A DNA stretch of 53,335 nt from RGIG1959 sp045540655. Lineage in GTDB: Bacteria > Bacillota > Clostridia > Oscillospirales > Acutalibacteraceae. The first letter of the stretch is position 1, and every line of letters begins with the position of its first letter. The notes beneath the pieces are model-generated. The model saw nothing but the letters and a program-made list of their open reading frames with translations, did not search any database and was not told where the DNA came from. Shown piece after piece: positions 16,863 through 24,854 of this stretch. Location: the NCBI GenBank assembly GCA_045540655.1, contig JAZQHP010000056.1:1-53335 (forward strand), written 5' to 3'. The translations under genes were made by a program, and so were the position numbers.

Positions 16863-17975
16863 TTACGCCGCGGCGACCTCATCGAAGTTCTTGGGATCGC
16901 ACATCTTCACAGCACGCTGATTGAAGCTGTATTCCAGCGTAGCCACGGTTTCCTTGACTTCCTTGTCAAACTCGTCAAACTTAAGGCCGTAGATCACGCC
17001 GTCATGATTGTTGGCAAAGTAGTCTTCGCCGCCCGCTTTTTCAACATCCACGCGGTTGATGAGCGCCGAATAGGTCGTGCCGTTTTCGTCGGTATATTCC
17101 ACGATCGCTGCCTTACCCACTTCCACGCCGAGCACCGCTTTGACGATGTTTTCATCGCCCGTCACCGCGTTGACCATCTGGATGTTGCTGTTTTCTTCCG
17201 CCGTTTCGCCGCTGAGCGCCTTCACTTCTTCGGCGCCCTCCTCGGCGGTAGCGTTGGCGTAATCCGCAATCACCTGATCCATGTTGCCCTGCGTCTCGAA
17301 ATCCGCCAGATAGTTGCCGAGAACGGCTTTATTCGCCTTGATGTCATCATCCGACAGTGCGTTGCCCTCGGCATCCGCATGCGAGATGGCAATTGCCTTG
17401 TACGCTACGTAGTTTTCGTCGAAGAACTTACGGATATCTTCATCCGACACCGCGCGTTCGCCGCCCTCATCGTACAAACCGTAGAACAGCGCCTGCTCCT
17501 CAAAGTTCACCGCAATGTACATGTTGCAGTAATGCTCCTTGCTGAAGCCGTACGCGAGCATTTCGCTTTCGGGCGATTCGGCGATTTCCGTGTTGAACTC
17601 GTCGAGCTCTTCCTGCGGCACGGTGATGCCGTACTTCGTCATCAGCGTCTTGACCGCCTGCTGACGCACCATGCTGTCCTGGGTCTGCTTGACGATGTAA
17701 TCCGCCAGCAGCATTTCCACCTTCTCCTCGCCCTCACCGTAGGGGAATGTCTGCTCCCAGGGATCCATGCCGTAGCTGGCGTACTGAGCCAGACCGCCTT
17801 CGTACAGGATCGTCGAGTAGTTGGAATACAGGTTAGCCAAATATTCGCCGGTGGAATAGTCCACGCCGTTGATGGTCGCCGCCACGGCAGGTGTCGAGCA
17901 ACCGGTCATCAACAGCATCGACAAAGCAGCGAGCACCGCCACCACCGATGTCATGATTTTACGAATCGATTTCAT
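16863..17975 (-). CDS. Lipoprotein with SurA/PrsA-like foldase fold
   Basis: Start ATG 17975 follows AAGGAGG at proper spacing; longer frames to 18074 overlap the promoter. The 370-residue protein has a type II signal peptide with lipobox LMTGC, so it is anchored outside. The first mature segment (ATINGVDYSTGEY) matches the N-terminal strand of SurA/PrsA chaperones, whose consensus is a VNGxxIsxxE pattern. Long acidic helices follow (VEMLLADYIVKQTQDSMV, VSDEDIRKFFDENY). A clear parvulin PPIase signature is not visible, so it may be a chaperone without isomerase activity. It is a single gene with its own promoter and terminator. A role in folding secreted proteins would suit the secretome island nearby. 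Confidence 0.75.
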   Translation of the reverse strand: MKSIRKIMTSVVAVLAALSMLLMTGCSTPAVAATINGVDYSTGEYLANLYSNYSTILYEGGLAQYASYGMDPWEQTFPYGEGEEKVEMLLADYIVKQTQDSMVRQQAVKTLMTKYGITVPQEELDEFNTEIAESPESEMLAYGFSKEHYCNMYIAVNFEEQALFYGLYDEGGERAVSDEDIRKFFDENYVAYKAIAISHADAEGNALSDDDIKANKAVLGNYLADFETQGNMDQVIADYANATAEEGAEEVKALSGETAEENSNIQMVNAVTGDENIVKAVLGVEVGKAAIVEYTDENGTTYSALINRVDVEKAGGEDYFANNHDGVIYGLKFDEFDKEVKETVATLEYSFNQRAVKMCDPKNFDEVAAA

Positions 17976-18033
17976 AGGTTTTATCCTCCTTGGCGCGACA
18001 GCCGTCCGCGTCGCGACGCTAATATACCAGTTC

Positions 18034-18062
18034 ATTATACATAATAATTCGGGATTTGTAAA
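18034..18062 (-). promoter_or_regulatory. Sigma-A promoter of the foldase-like lipoprotein
   Basis: On the minus strand TTTACA (18062-18057), 17 bases, TATAAT (18039-18034). Confidence 0.75.
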
Positions 18063-18088
18063 CCACAAAATCACAAAAAACTTTACGG

Positions 18089-18117
18089 TTGCGAAATATT
18101 TACAATTACGCTATACT
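18089..18117 (+). promoter_or_regulatory. Sigma-A promoter of hemW
   Basis: TTGCGA (18089-18094), 17 bases, TATACT (18112-18117), 29 bases before the ATG and divergent from the lipoprotein promoter. Confidence 0.75.
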
Positions 18118-18146
18118 AAAAGCATCAACCGAAAGGAGGCAACGGC

Positions 18147-19256
18147 ATGCAGGGTCTGTATGTACACGTACCGTTTTGTATATCCAAATGCCCCTACTGC
18201 GATTTTTACTCCATACCCCTGCCGTCGCCGCTCACGCTCGATGACTACACCGACGAGGTTTGCCGTCGTCTGCGCGCGCTGTCTCCGTGTACTCCGTCGG
18301 ACACGCTGTATTTCGGTGGCGGTACGCCATCCCTGCTCGGTGGCGAGCGCCTCGCCCGCATCATCCGCGCCGCCCGCGATGTCTTGCTGACCGAGGACGC
18401 CGAAATCACACTGGAAGCCAATCCCGCCGACCGTCTGTATGACACATTCTCCGCCTTTGCCGCTGTCGGCGGCAATCGGGTGTCGATGGGCATGCAAGCC
18501 GCCACTGCCGACGGATTATCCGCTCTCGGTCGGCGTCATACACCGCAGGAGCTTGATAACGCCGTTGACGATCTTCACCGCGCCGGTATCACCAACCTCT
18601 CGCTTGACCTGATGCTGGCGACACCGTCACAAACCACTGCCGACATCGATCGTGCCGTCGCGCTGTGCCGCGATTACGATGCACAGCATGCATCGGCATA
18701 TCTTCTGAAGGTGGAGCCGAACACTCCGTTCGGCAAGCATCCGCCTGTGCTCCCCGACGAAGACACCGCCGCTGATTTGTATCTGCACGCCTGCCAGGCA
18801 CTCGAAGCGGCGGGATTTGAGCAGTATGAAATTTCCAATTTTGCCAAAGGCGGGAAGGTCAGTCGCCATAACCTCAAATACTGGCTCAGCGAGCCGTATA
18901 TCGGGATCGGTCCCGCCGCACACAGTTTCATCCGCGGCAAACGGTACTATATGCCGCGCTCTCTGCAGGCATTCCTCGCAGGCGAAGACCCGACAGAGGA
19001 TCTCATCGATACCGACGGGATCCCGCCCGCCTCCGAGGAAGAATTTGCTTTGCTTCGTCTGCGGCTGACGGAAGGCTTACGCGCGGACGCGTTTGAAGCG
19101 CGCTTTGCCCGCCCGATTCCCGCCGCCTGGCTAACCAACGCCGCCGCTTTGCCGAAACATCTCGTATGCACCTCGCACGGCATCGCCCTGACCCGCGAAG
19201 GTTTTTTGCTGTCCAACGCGCTGATTGCACGCATCCTTTGGGGAGACGAAAACTAA
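18147..19256 (+). CDS. hemW: HemW-like radical SAM heme chaperone
   Basis: A 369-residue radical SAM protein. The iron-sulfur motif is CISKCPYCDF (C11, C15, C18), with the extra Cys-Asp-Phe that marks the HemW/HemN group. FGGGTPSLL (GGE-like SAM motif), ANPAD, and the C-terminal HemN_C region (EEFALLRLRLTEG) are all present. HemW binds heme and a [4Fe-4S] cluster and is thought to pass heme to respiratory proteins; it lacks HemN oxidase activity. The start ATG sits behind AAAGGAGG. It is transcribed alone. The CxxxCxxC followed by Asp-Phe-Tyr and the 369-residue length favour HemW over true HemN, which has a longer N-terminal part. Confidence 0.93.
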   Translation: MQGLYVHVPFCISKCPYCDFYSIPLPSPLTLDDYTDEVCRRLRALSPCTPSDTLYFGGGTPSLLGGERLARIIRAARDVLLTEDAEITLEANPADRLYDTFSAFAAVGGNRVSMGMQAATADGLSALGRRHTPQELDNAVDDLHRAGITNLSLDLMLATPSQTTADIDRAVALCRDYDAQHASAYLLKVEPNTPFGKHPPVLPDEDTAADLYLHACQALEAAGFEQYEISNFAKGGKVSRHNLKYWLSEPYIGIGPAAHSFIRGKRYYMPRSLQAFLAGEDPTEDLIDTDGIPPASEEEFALLRLRLTEGLRADAFEARFARPIPAAWLTNAAALPKHLVCTSHGIALTREGFLLSNALIARILWGDEN

Positions 19257-19280
19257 TTTTGAGTTTTTCGCAAATTTCAC

Positions 19281-19309
19281 TTGACGAATGCGACATGATT
19301 TGTTATAAT
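19281..19309 (+). promoter_or_regulatory. Promoter of the tRNA-Thr gene
   Basis: TTGACG (19281-19286), 17 bases, TATAAT (19304-19309), 14 bases before the mature 5' end. Confidence 0.8.
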
Positions 19310-19323
19310 ACCTCTCGCAAAGT

Positions 19324-19399
19324 GCTACTGTGGCTCAGCAGGTAGAGCAGCTCACTCGTAATGAGCAGGTCGTCCGTTCGAATCGGATCAGTAGCTCCA
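19324..19399 (+). tRNA. tRNA-Thr (anticodon CGT)
   Basis: The full cloverleaf folds by eye: acceptor GCTACTG/CAGTAGC (19324-19330, 19389-19395), D stem GCTC/GAGC (19333-19336, 19345-19348), anticodon stem GCTCA/TGAGC with loop CTCGTAA and anticodon CGT at 19357-19359, T stem GTCCG/CGGAT with loop TTCGAAT. The discriminator is T and CCA is encoded (19397-19399). It reads ACG threonine codons, which are frequent in the GC-biased genes around it. Confidence 0.96.
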
Positions 19400-19401
19400 G
19401 G

Positions 19402-19437
19402 AACAACCCGCCGGACCAAATGGTTCGGCGGGTTGTT
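19402..19437 (+). terminator. Terminator of the tRNA-Thr gene
   Basis: A GC-rich stem with arms AACAACCCGCCG and CGGCGGGTTGTT, plus inner ACC/GGT pairing, begins 3 bases after the encoded CCA. Confidence 0.75.
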
Positions 19438-19449
19438 TGCTTTATCAAA

Positions 19450-19477
19450 AAAGCCGCGGAAGAATGTCCGCGGCTTT
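19450..19477 (-). terminator. Terminator of the radical SAM gene
   Basis: AAAGCCGCGGA (19450-19460) pairs with TCCGCGGCTTT (19467-19477) around a 6-base loop, with a T-run on the minus strand. Confidence 0.8.
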
Positions 19478-19489
19478 GTGTGTATACCA

Positions 19490-21154
19490 TTATTCCGTCA
19501 CCATAGCTTGCACATCTTCCAGGCAGTAAAACACGCCTTCCAGACGATTGTGCAGATTTTTCGGCGCGGTCGGATCCACCACCAGCACCTGCCTCATCGT
19601 CGGCAGGACCGCCACCTTGACCGCCGTACCCATTCGTTGCGCAAACGCTTTTTTCGCCCGCTTATAAAGCGTATCACGCTCACGGAACACGGCGGGCATT
19701 TGCGTGGAGGATGCACAGCAAAGCAGGTCGCAGAGGATATGCTCTTTGAACACATCCTTGTCACAGCGATCGCTGAAGAATCGATAAAATGCCTCGGTAT
19801 ATGCCGTCAGCGACATGCCGCTTCCGTCCACCGCCTTGCCGAACTCACAGAAGAGATCAAACGGCGGGATGCCGATCTCCTCGGTCAGATACGCCAGCGA
19901 ATACAGAAAGCGTCCGCTGTTGTAGAGCCTGTCCAGCGCATCCTCACAGCGCTTGAGCACCTGTATGTCCTCCGCCGACAGCCACGCCGTCGACGTCACT
20001 TCATACGGCGGCGCATCCGTAAATGTGCACGGAAAATCCTCGCGGCGTTCCCGCATATCCGCGCCGTAAAGTAGTTTTAAAAAGCCCATCTGAAGCATGT
20101 GCGCTTTCAGGGCATACGCCGTGTGGAAGCTGTTTCGGAAGCTCGCAAAATCCTCGCCCGTCAGACCCGCGATCAGGTCGACGTGGATATGCATATTGCC
20201 AAAACTCATCAGTTTCCGAATGTTGGCGATGAGCTGTTTGGTGTCGGTCTTCCGATTGACCGCCTTTAGCACCTCTTCGTTGAAGGATTGCATGCCGATT
20301 TCCAGTTGCACGGCACCTTTGGGCATGGAAGACAGGATGTCGAGTGTGCTGTCTTTGAGAATATCCCCGGCGATTTCAAAATGAAAGCAAACGCCGAGCG
20401 GAATCTCCTTACCGTAGTGCTCCCGGATGAACAGCAGTATGTCATTCGCCCGCTTCGCATCGGCATTGAAGGTTCGGTCCACAAACTTCACTGTCTGCGT
20501 GCCGCTCGACGCCAAGCGCAGGATATCCTGTTTCACGCGCGGCAGATCAAACGCACGAAACGGCGAACACCGTCCCGACAGGCAGAACGCACAGCGAAAA
20601 GGACATCCTCTGGTGGTTTCGATATAGGTGATTCTGCCGCGCAGACAATCGAAATACTCGTCGCAATACGGCGACGGCGGCGAGGCGGTATAGTTCTGCT
20701 CGGGATTGGTGATCACACGCCCATCCGACCGATAGGACAGTCCCGCCACATCGGACCAATCGCTGCTCAGGTGATCGAGAAACGACGCAAACGTCCATTC
20801 CCCTTCCCCCGCGAGTACAAAATCGACATACGGACAGGTTTCCAGGACATCCGCAGGGCGATACGCCACCTCGGGTCCGCCGAGCACTACCGTGCAGGCG
20901 ATGTGCTGTTTCATCACGCGGCAAAGCTCCAGTGTCTGAGTGATGTTCCATATATAACAGGACAGCGCCACCACGTCGGGCTGTTCGGCAACAATGTCCA
21001 TAGCAAAGGCTTCTGTGTCGCCGTTGATGGTGCTTTCCATCACCTTCGCGTCACAAGGCGTTTGTGCAAACGCACGCACCCCCGCGAGCAGACACCACGG
21101 CGACAACGAGGCGTGTACAAATTTGGAATTTAAACAAGCGATGATAACCTTCAT
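19490..21154 (-). CDS. B12-binding radical SAM protein with DUF4080-like C-terminus
   Basis: The start ATG at 21154 has AAAGGA upstream; a longer frame to 21208 runs into the promoter. The 554-residue protein has an N-terminal cobalamin-binding Rossmann domain (about 1-130; MKVIIACLNSKFVHASLSP, then VVLGGPEV and AGEGEWTF). The radical SAM domain has the motif GCPFRCAFC (C184, C188, C191), and the C-terminal DUF4080 region starts near residue 350. Such proteins use methylcobalamin and SAM for radical methylation or related chemistry on unactivated carbons. The substrate is unknown and no biosynthetic neighbours are present. It is a single gene with its own promoter. Confidence 0.9.
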   Translation of the reverse strand: MKVIIACLNSKFVHASLSPWCLLAGVRAFAQTPCDAKVMESTINGDTEAFAMDIVAEQPDVVALSCYIWNITQTLELCRVMKQHIACTVVLGGPEVAYRPADVLETCPYVDFVLAGEGEWTFASFLDHLSSDWSDVAGLSYRSDGRVITNPEQNYTASPPSPYCDEYFDCLRGRITYIETTRGCPFRCAFCLSGRCSPFRAFDLPRVKQDILRLASSGTQTVKFVDRTFNADAKRANDILLFIREHYGKEIPLGVCFHFEIAGDILKDSTLDILSSMPKGAVQLEIGMQSFNEEVLKAVNRKTDTKQLIANIRKLMSFGNMHIHVDLIAGLTGEDFASFRNSFHTAYALKAHMLQMGFLKLLYGADMRERREDFPCTFTDAPPYEVTSTAWLSAEDIQVLKRCEDALDRLYNSGRFLYSLAYLTEEIGIPPFDLFCEFGKAVDGSGMSLTAYTEAFYRFFSDRCDKDVFKEHILCDLLCCASSTQMPAVFRERDTLYKRAKKAFAQRMGTAVKVAVLPTMRQVLVVDPTAPKNLHNRLEGVFYCLEDVQAMVTE

Positions 21155-21196
21155 AAATGAATCCTTTCGACAAAACAAGCAATAGAGGCTTTCACC

Positions 21197-21225
21197 AGCA
21201 TAGCACACAGGACCGATAAAATCAA
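21197..21225 (-). promoter_or_regulatory. Sigma-A promoter of the B12 radical SAM gene
   Basis: On the minus strand TTGATT (21225-21220), 17 bases, TATGCT (21202-21197). Confidence 0.6.
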
Positions 21226-21241
21226 CCGATTTGACAGAGAA

Positions 21242-21278
21242 AAGCCGTTCGTTCGGGGCTACTCCGAACGGACGGCTT
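21242..21278 (-). terminator. Terminator of the dockerin-like gene at 21289
   Basis: A 15-bp stem, AAGCCGTTCGTTCGG (21242-21256) with CCGAACGGACGGCTT (21264-21278), has one G.T pair and a 7-base loop. Confidence 0.75.
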
Positions 21279-21288
21279 GTTGGTTTGG

Positions 21289-22272
21289 TTATAATCCTTC
21301 AATCACGATTTTTTCAAATTGATAACGCATGGTTTCGGTCGAGTTGACCGTCGCCACCGCATCAGCGGGAACCTTGAGCACCATCGTTTTACGATACAGC
21401 GACGGAGACCGATAGTTCGCATACTGCACACATGTTTCCGCCGTCAATGTATTACCCCGTGTTTGCAGACGTAAGGTATTCAGATCCATGGGATAATTGT
21501 ATTCATCGCCGCGCACCAACACCAGCGCATTCTCGGCAAAGAACGCCTCATCAAACGATGCCACCGCCGTTTGCTTGAGCTTGCCCTGCGAGACCAGCAG
21601 ATCGCGGTCTTCGATCGAACGGATCAGCCACGTCTGATGGATCTGCTTGAAATCGGAATAACTGTCGGACAGGAGTTCGGTCCCATCTTCGGACAGAACT
21701 TCCTCAAAAGGAACCGAAACGGCGGGTGCGCCGTCGTTCGCATACATAACCAAGCGCACGGTGTACTCATCCGAAATCGTCTCATCCAGAGTGATCGTCG
21801 TTCCTGTGAGCGCGTCGGTCGTCTTAGGGCAGAGCACCTTCACATACACGGTGTTATCATCGGCACAGACCTTTTTCACTGCGCCTTCGCCCCAAAAATG
21901 CCGGATCGTGATCGCCGTGATCACGTGTTTTTGATTGGTCACCTCTACGTCGATCGGGGTGCTGTAAGGAGCCGCGGTATCCGTCACGGTATGCGCCACA
22001 TTACGGGGAATCGACGACGTACCGCCCGACGCCGCCTGATAGAAAGCCAGCGCATCGATCATGTCCACCTGCGTGTCAACATTCACATCCGCCTCGATGA
22101 GGCTTTCAATACTGAGATCCTCTTGCCCCGAGGCGTGAGAAAACACGGCAAACGCGTCGGTCATACCGATTTTCTCCGGGGTGTTGATTGTCACCTGTGC
22201 CGTCGCCACCGAAGGCATCATCATCAGCAACCATATACCTGCCAACAGCAACGATATCCATCTGCGTTTCAT
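21289..22272 (-). CDS. Secreted protein with dockerin-like repeats (paralogue A)
   Basis: Start ATG 22272 follows AAAGGAGG. The 327-residue product has a Sec signal peptide (residues 1-25, ending VATA). Next comes a dockerin-type pair: a degenerate first half (MTDAFAVFSHASG) and a second half with the Ca-binding pattern DVNVDTQVDMIDAL then FYQAASGG. The rest (about 90-327) is a beta-rich domain I do not recognise, ending in a conserved LYRKTMVLKVPA block. It is a clear paralogue of the protein at 23195-24181: the dockerin unit, the domain order and that block are shared. It has its own promoter and terminator. No cohesin is seen in the window, so the dockerin may bind elsewhere or act as a Ca-fold module. 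Confidence 0.8.
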   Translation of the reverse strand: MKRRWISLLLAGIWLLMMMPSVATAQVTINTPEKIGMTDAFAVFSHASGQEDLSIESLIEADVNVDTQVDMIDALAFYQAASGGTSSIPRNVAHTVTDTAAPYSTPIDVEVTNQKHVITAITIRHFWGEGAVKKVCADDNTVYVKVLCPKTTDALTGTTITLDETISDEYTVRLVMYANDGAPAVSVPFEEVLSEDGTELLSDSYSDFKQIHQTWLIRSIEDRDLLVSQGKLKQTAVASFDEAFFAENALVLVRGDEYNYPMDLNTLRLQTRGNTLTAETCVQYANYRSPSLYRKTMVLKVPADAVATVNSTETMRYQFEKIVIEGL

Positions 22273-22309
22273 AGGGTTTCCTCCTTTTGCAATCAATCTC
22301 TACACCTTT

Positions 22310-22337
22310 AGTATATATAATATACATTTTTTGTCAA
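22310..22337 (-). promoter_or_regulatory. Sigma-A promoter of the 21289-22272 gene
   Basis: On the minus strand TTGACA (22337-22332), 16 bases of A/T-rich spacer, TATACT (22315-22310). Confidence 0.75.
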
Positions 22338-22353
22338 GAGCTATCCGAAAAAA

Positions 22354-22390
22354 TCACCGTTCCTACGGAATGCACCCAAAGGAACGGTGA
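22354..22390 (-). terminator. Terminator of the ECF sigma-dockerin operon
   Basis: TCACCGTTCC (22354-22363) pairs perfectly with GGAACGGTGA (22381-22390); the minus strand continues into TTTTTT. Confidence 0.8.
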
Positions 22391-22418
22391 ACAATCATGC
22401 TATGCAGTGTTTTTTCTC

Positions 22419-23177
22419 TTAAGAAGTGATCGCCTTTTGCAAAATCAAGCGCACATCCGAGGTATCGACCGTGTGATTGCCGTTCATGTCGCTGACAAGC
22501 GTCGGTTTGGCGTAATCATACATAAACTCGCGCAACAACAGCCGCGCGTCGGCGGTGTCCACCGTGCCGTCAAAATCCACATCGCCGCTTTGAAACTCAT
22601 TCGTCATCCTATAAGCGACACCGTTTGTTTCGGCATAGGTTTTCGCGGTTTCGTTGCGATCGATGATCAGCGTCATGTTCGGGTCGACACCCGGAATGCC
22701 CGGCACAACAAAGTATCCGTTTTCATCCGGACCGCTGAAAAATACATACCCGAGCGCCATCGGTTCCACAACCGTCACGGTAGACGGAATCACCACCTGC
22801 TTCAGGTCGGAACACTCAAAAAAGGCGGCTTCACGGATTTCTTTGAGGTTCTTGGACAAATAGACCGTTTCCAGCGAGCATTCCTGAAAAGCGGATATGC
22901 CGATCACCTCCACGGTATCCGGTAAAACCAGCGTTTTCAGCGTAAAGTTTCGCAGTGCAATACACTCGCCGATTTCGGTGACGGTGTAACCGTCCACTGT
23001 TTCGGGAACGATCCAGCACTCGTCGAGACCGTTATATTCCGTGATGCGCGCCGTACCGTTTTCCAGCACTTCATAGTTTAAAAGCAACGCCTGTTCCTGT
23101 GCTTGTATGGTGGGTGCCGCCATGATAAACAGCAATAGCATCGCCGTTAACAGACGCCAAACCCGTTTTTTCTTCAT
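22419..23177 (-). CDS. Secreted BspA-type leucine-rich repeat protein with C-terminal dockerin
   Basis: Start ATG 23177 has GGAGG 8 bases upstream; a frame reaching 23198 adds seven residues without a better site. The 252-residue protein has a signal peptide (MKKKRVWRLLTAM start, cleavage near QAQ). BspA/LRR_5-type repeats follow (TEIGECIALRNFTLKTLVLPD, then EVIGISAFQECSLETVYL and KEIREAAFFECSDLKQVVIP), about three units. A canonical dockerin type I ends the chain: DVDFDGTVDTADARLLLREF and DMNGNHTVDTSDVRLILQKA, both with full Ca-loop Asp/Asn. It lies 17 bases from the paralogue-B gene, inside the operon. LRR_5 domains often bind host or plant surfaces. The role is inferred only. Confidence 0.88.
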   Translation of the reverse strand: MKKKRVWRLLTAMLLLFIMAAPTIQAQEQALLLNYEVLENGTARITEYNGLDECWIVPETVDGYTVTEIGECIALRNFTLKTLVLPDTVEVIGISAFQECSLETVYLSKNLKEIREAAFFECSDLKQVVIPSTVTVVEPMALGYVFFSGPDENGYFVVPGIPGVDPNMTLIIDRNETAKTYAETNGVAYRMTNEFQSGDVDFDGTVDTADARLLLREFMYDYAKPTLVSDMNGNHTVDTSDVRLILQKAITS

Positions 23178-23194
23178 AGAGCATTCCTCCGTCT

Positions 23195-24181
23195 TCATAA
23201 CAAGGTATAGTCGATTTCACGATAGCAATAGCGCGTCACTTCCGCGTTTTCAATCGGTGCCACCTCCGACGCAGGCACCTTCAGAAGCATGGTTTTATGA
23301 TAGATCGACGGCGTCACAACCGCATCGTAGGAAGCGTCTGTATTGTAAGAGACCTTGGTTTCCACGATCAGCTTGTTGCCGTTTACTTTGACGCCCGACA
23401 CATCAAGTGTCGCCGGGAGAAGGCTTTCGTTTGCCTCCACAAGAATCAGTGCATAGTCTTCAAAAAACGTCTCATCGTACGTGTCGTCCGTTTCCGGCAC
23501 CGCGGCGGTCAGTTCTTCTGCCGAGCGAATCAGCATCGCGTCATGATGTTGTTCACCGTCACCCGTTTGGGAGGTTTCCTCGGCAAACACGGTTTCAAAG
23601 GAGACCGTCTTTGTCGGAACTCTGTTGTCGAAATAATACAACAGCTCGATGTCCTGGAACATAACCAGCAACATATCCAATCGCACGTCCATGGTCGTGA
23701 CGTATCCCGGTTCGGGCTGTGCGTTGACGAGCATTTTGAGATACACCTTTTCCGCGTCCACACAGGCTTTTTCCAAAATGATGCCTTTTCCCCAATTGTG
23801 CGTGATACTGACGGTCGTAGGCATACCGCTCATGCTTGTTCCTACCTCCACGTTGGGATACACCGATGCGTCCGTCGGTTGCGTTGTCGATCGGATGCCG
23901 AGTGCCACGTCGTTGGGAATCAGCGAACCGCCGCCCGATGCCGCCTGATACAGCACCATCACGTCGGTCATGTCGACGATCGTATCAAAGTTGATATCCG
24001 CTTCGATAACATCCTCCATGCTCATATTCTTAACACCCGACGCATGTTTAAAAGCGGTAAATACACTGGTCATGCTGATTATACGACGATTATCAATATT
24101 CATTGTCTTCGCCGACACGGTGGGGATCATAGTCATCGCCAGCACAACGCTCAGCATCAGCGCGAATCCTCTGCGTTTCAT
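23195..24181 (-). CDS. Secreted protein with dockerin-like repeats (paralogue B)
   Basis: A 328-residue product. The signal peptide is MKRRGFALMLSVVLAMTMIP with a VSA cleavage site. A dockerin-like pair follows: MTSVFTAFKHASG as a degenerate half, then ADINFDTIVDMTDVMVLYQ as a Ca-binding half ending in AASGG. The beta-rich remainder is like that of the gene at 21289-22272, including the IYHKTMLLKVPA end block. The two genes differ enough (I estimate well under half identity by eye) to be old duplicates. This copy belongs to the sigma factor operon, whereas its paralogue has a separate promoter. Function unknown; GGAGGG precedes the ATG. Confidence 0.8.
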   Translation of the reverse strand: MKRRGFALMLSVVLAMTMIPTVSAKTMNIDNRRIISMTSVFTAFKHASGVKNMSMEDVIEADINFDTIVDMTDVMVLYQAASGGGSLIPNDVALGIRSTTQPTDASVYPNVEVGTSMSGMPTTVSITHNWGKGIILEKACVDAEKVYLKMLVNAQPEPGYVTTMDVRLDMLLVMFQDIELLYYFDNRVPTKTVSFETVFAEETSQTGDGEQHHDAMLIRSAEELTAAVPETDDTYDETFFEDYALILVEANESLLPATLDVSGVKVNGNKLIVETKVSYNTDASYDAVVTPSIYHKTMLLKVPASEVAPIENAEVTRYCYREIDYTLL

Positions 24182-24203
24182 AACATTCCCTCCTATATTG
24201 CCG

Positions 24204-24854
24204 TTACGGTGTAACAGCGGTTGCGGTCGTAGTGGTTGTGTTCGTCGTGGTCGTAGTCGTGGTTGTGGTGGTGCTTCCTAAGCCCTCCATCCCTCCGCCT
24301 ACGTCGTCAAAGCCCATATCACCGCTTCCTCCCATATCCACGCTGCCCGGAGGAACGGGAAGTGTAACAAACGAAGCGGTGGTCGTGGTTACAGTGGGAG
24401 GCACAGTCGTCTGTGCGACAACCGTGGTCATTTGGGTGACAGCCGCGGTGTTTGTTGTAGCGGAAACAAGCGGCGCGGTCGTTGTTTGCGGGGCGATCGT
24501 CGTGGTGCGGCGGGACACGGTGGTGCGCACGGGCGCACCGGTTGCGGTATGCGGCGTTACCGTGACGCGCGAGACGGCGGTCGTAAAGACGGTCGTGCTC
24601 TTTGGTGTCGTTGTCCCGCTCGTCGGCTCCGTAACGCACACCTCTCCCTGCGAGGTGGTGGTAATGATCACCGTATCGGGTGCTGTCAGCGACGGCGGTT
24701 GCGAAGGGTAGGATATAACAACGGTCAGCGTCACGACCGCCAACACGCTCATTGCTAAACAGATGCCGAGCGTTCTTCGCACTCCCAGACACGTCGCAAG
24801 ACGTGCTTGACTGCGACGCTGAATTTCCGCTTTTCGTTCTTCAAAGCTTCTCAT
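24204..24854 (-). CDS. Single-pass Thr-rich membrane protein, candidate anti-sigma factor
   Basis: Start ATG 24854 follows AAGGAGGGGG and overlaps the end of the ECF sigma gene by 14 bases, so the two are translationally coupled. The 216-residue protein has a short charged cytoplasmic N-terminus (MRSFEERKAEIQRRSQARL), one membrane helix (about 28-50), and an outside segment that is extremely rich in Thr, Val and Pro. A (T)10-N-(T)5 tract lies near the C-terminus and a Gly/Asp patch comes before it. The position behind a sigma gene and the topology suggest a membrane anti-sigma factor with a wall-spanning stalk, like clostridial RsgI-type proteins. No zinc-binding ASD motif or RsgI domain is visible, so this is inference. 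Confidence 0.7.
   Translation of the reverse strand: MRSFEERKAEIQRRSQARLATCLGVRRTLGICLAMSVLAVVTLTVVISYPSQPPSLTAPDTVIITTTSQGEVCVTEPTSGTTTPKSTTVFTTAVSRVTVTPHTATGAPVRTTVSRRTTTIAPQTTTAPLVSATTNTAAVTQMTTVVAQTTVPPTVTTTTASFVTLPVPPGSVDMGGSGDMGFDDVGGGMEGLGSTTTTTTTTTTNTTTTTATAVTP

Noticed and set aside
19324..19399. tRNA-Thr considered as an integration (att) site
   Set aside because: No integrase, no duplicated tRNA end and no mobile genes flank it.
21289..22272. Dockerin genes considered as evidence for a scaffoldin in the window
   Set aside because: No cohesin-like domain or repeated large wall protein is seen; the scaffold, if any, lies elsewhere.
24204..24290. Thr-tract repeat considered as a CRISPR or minisatellite array
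   Set aside because: The units are codon-level repeats inside one gene with no spacers; no direct repeats of 23-40 bases are present anywhere in the window.
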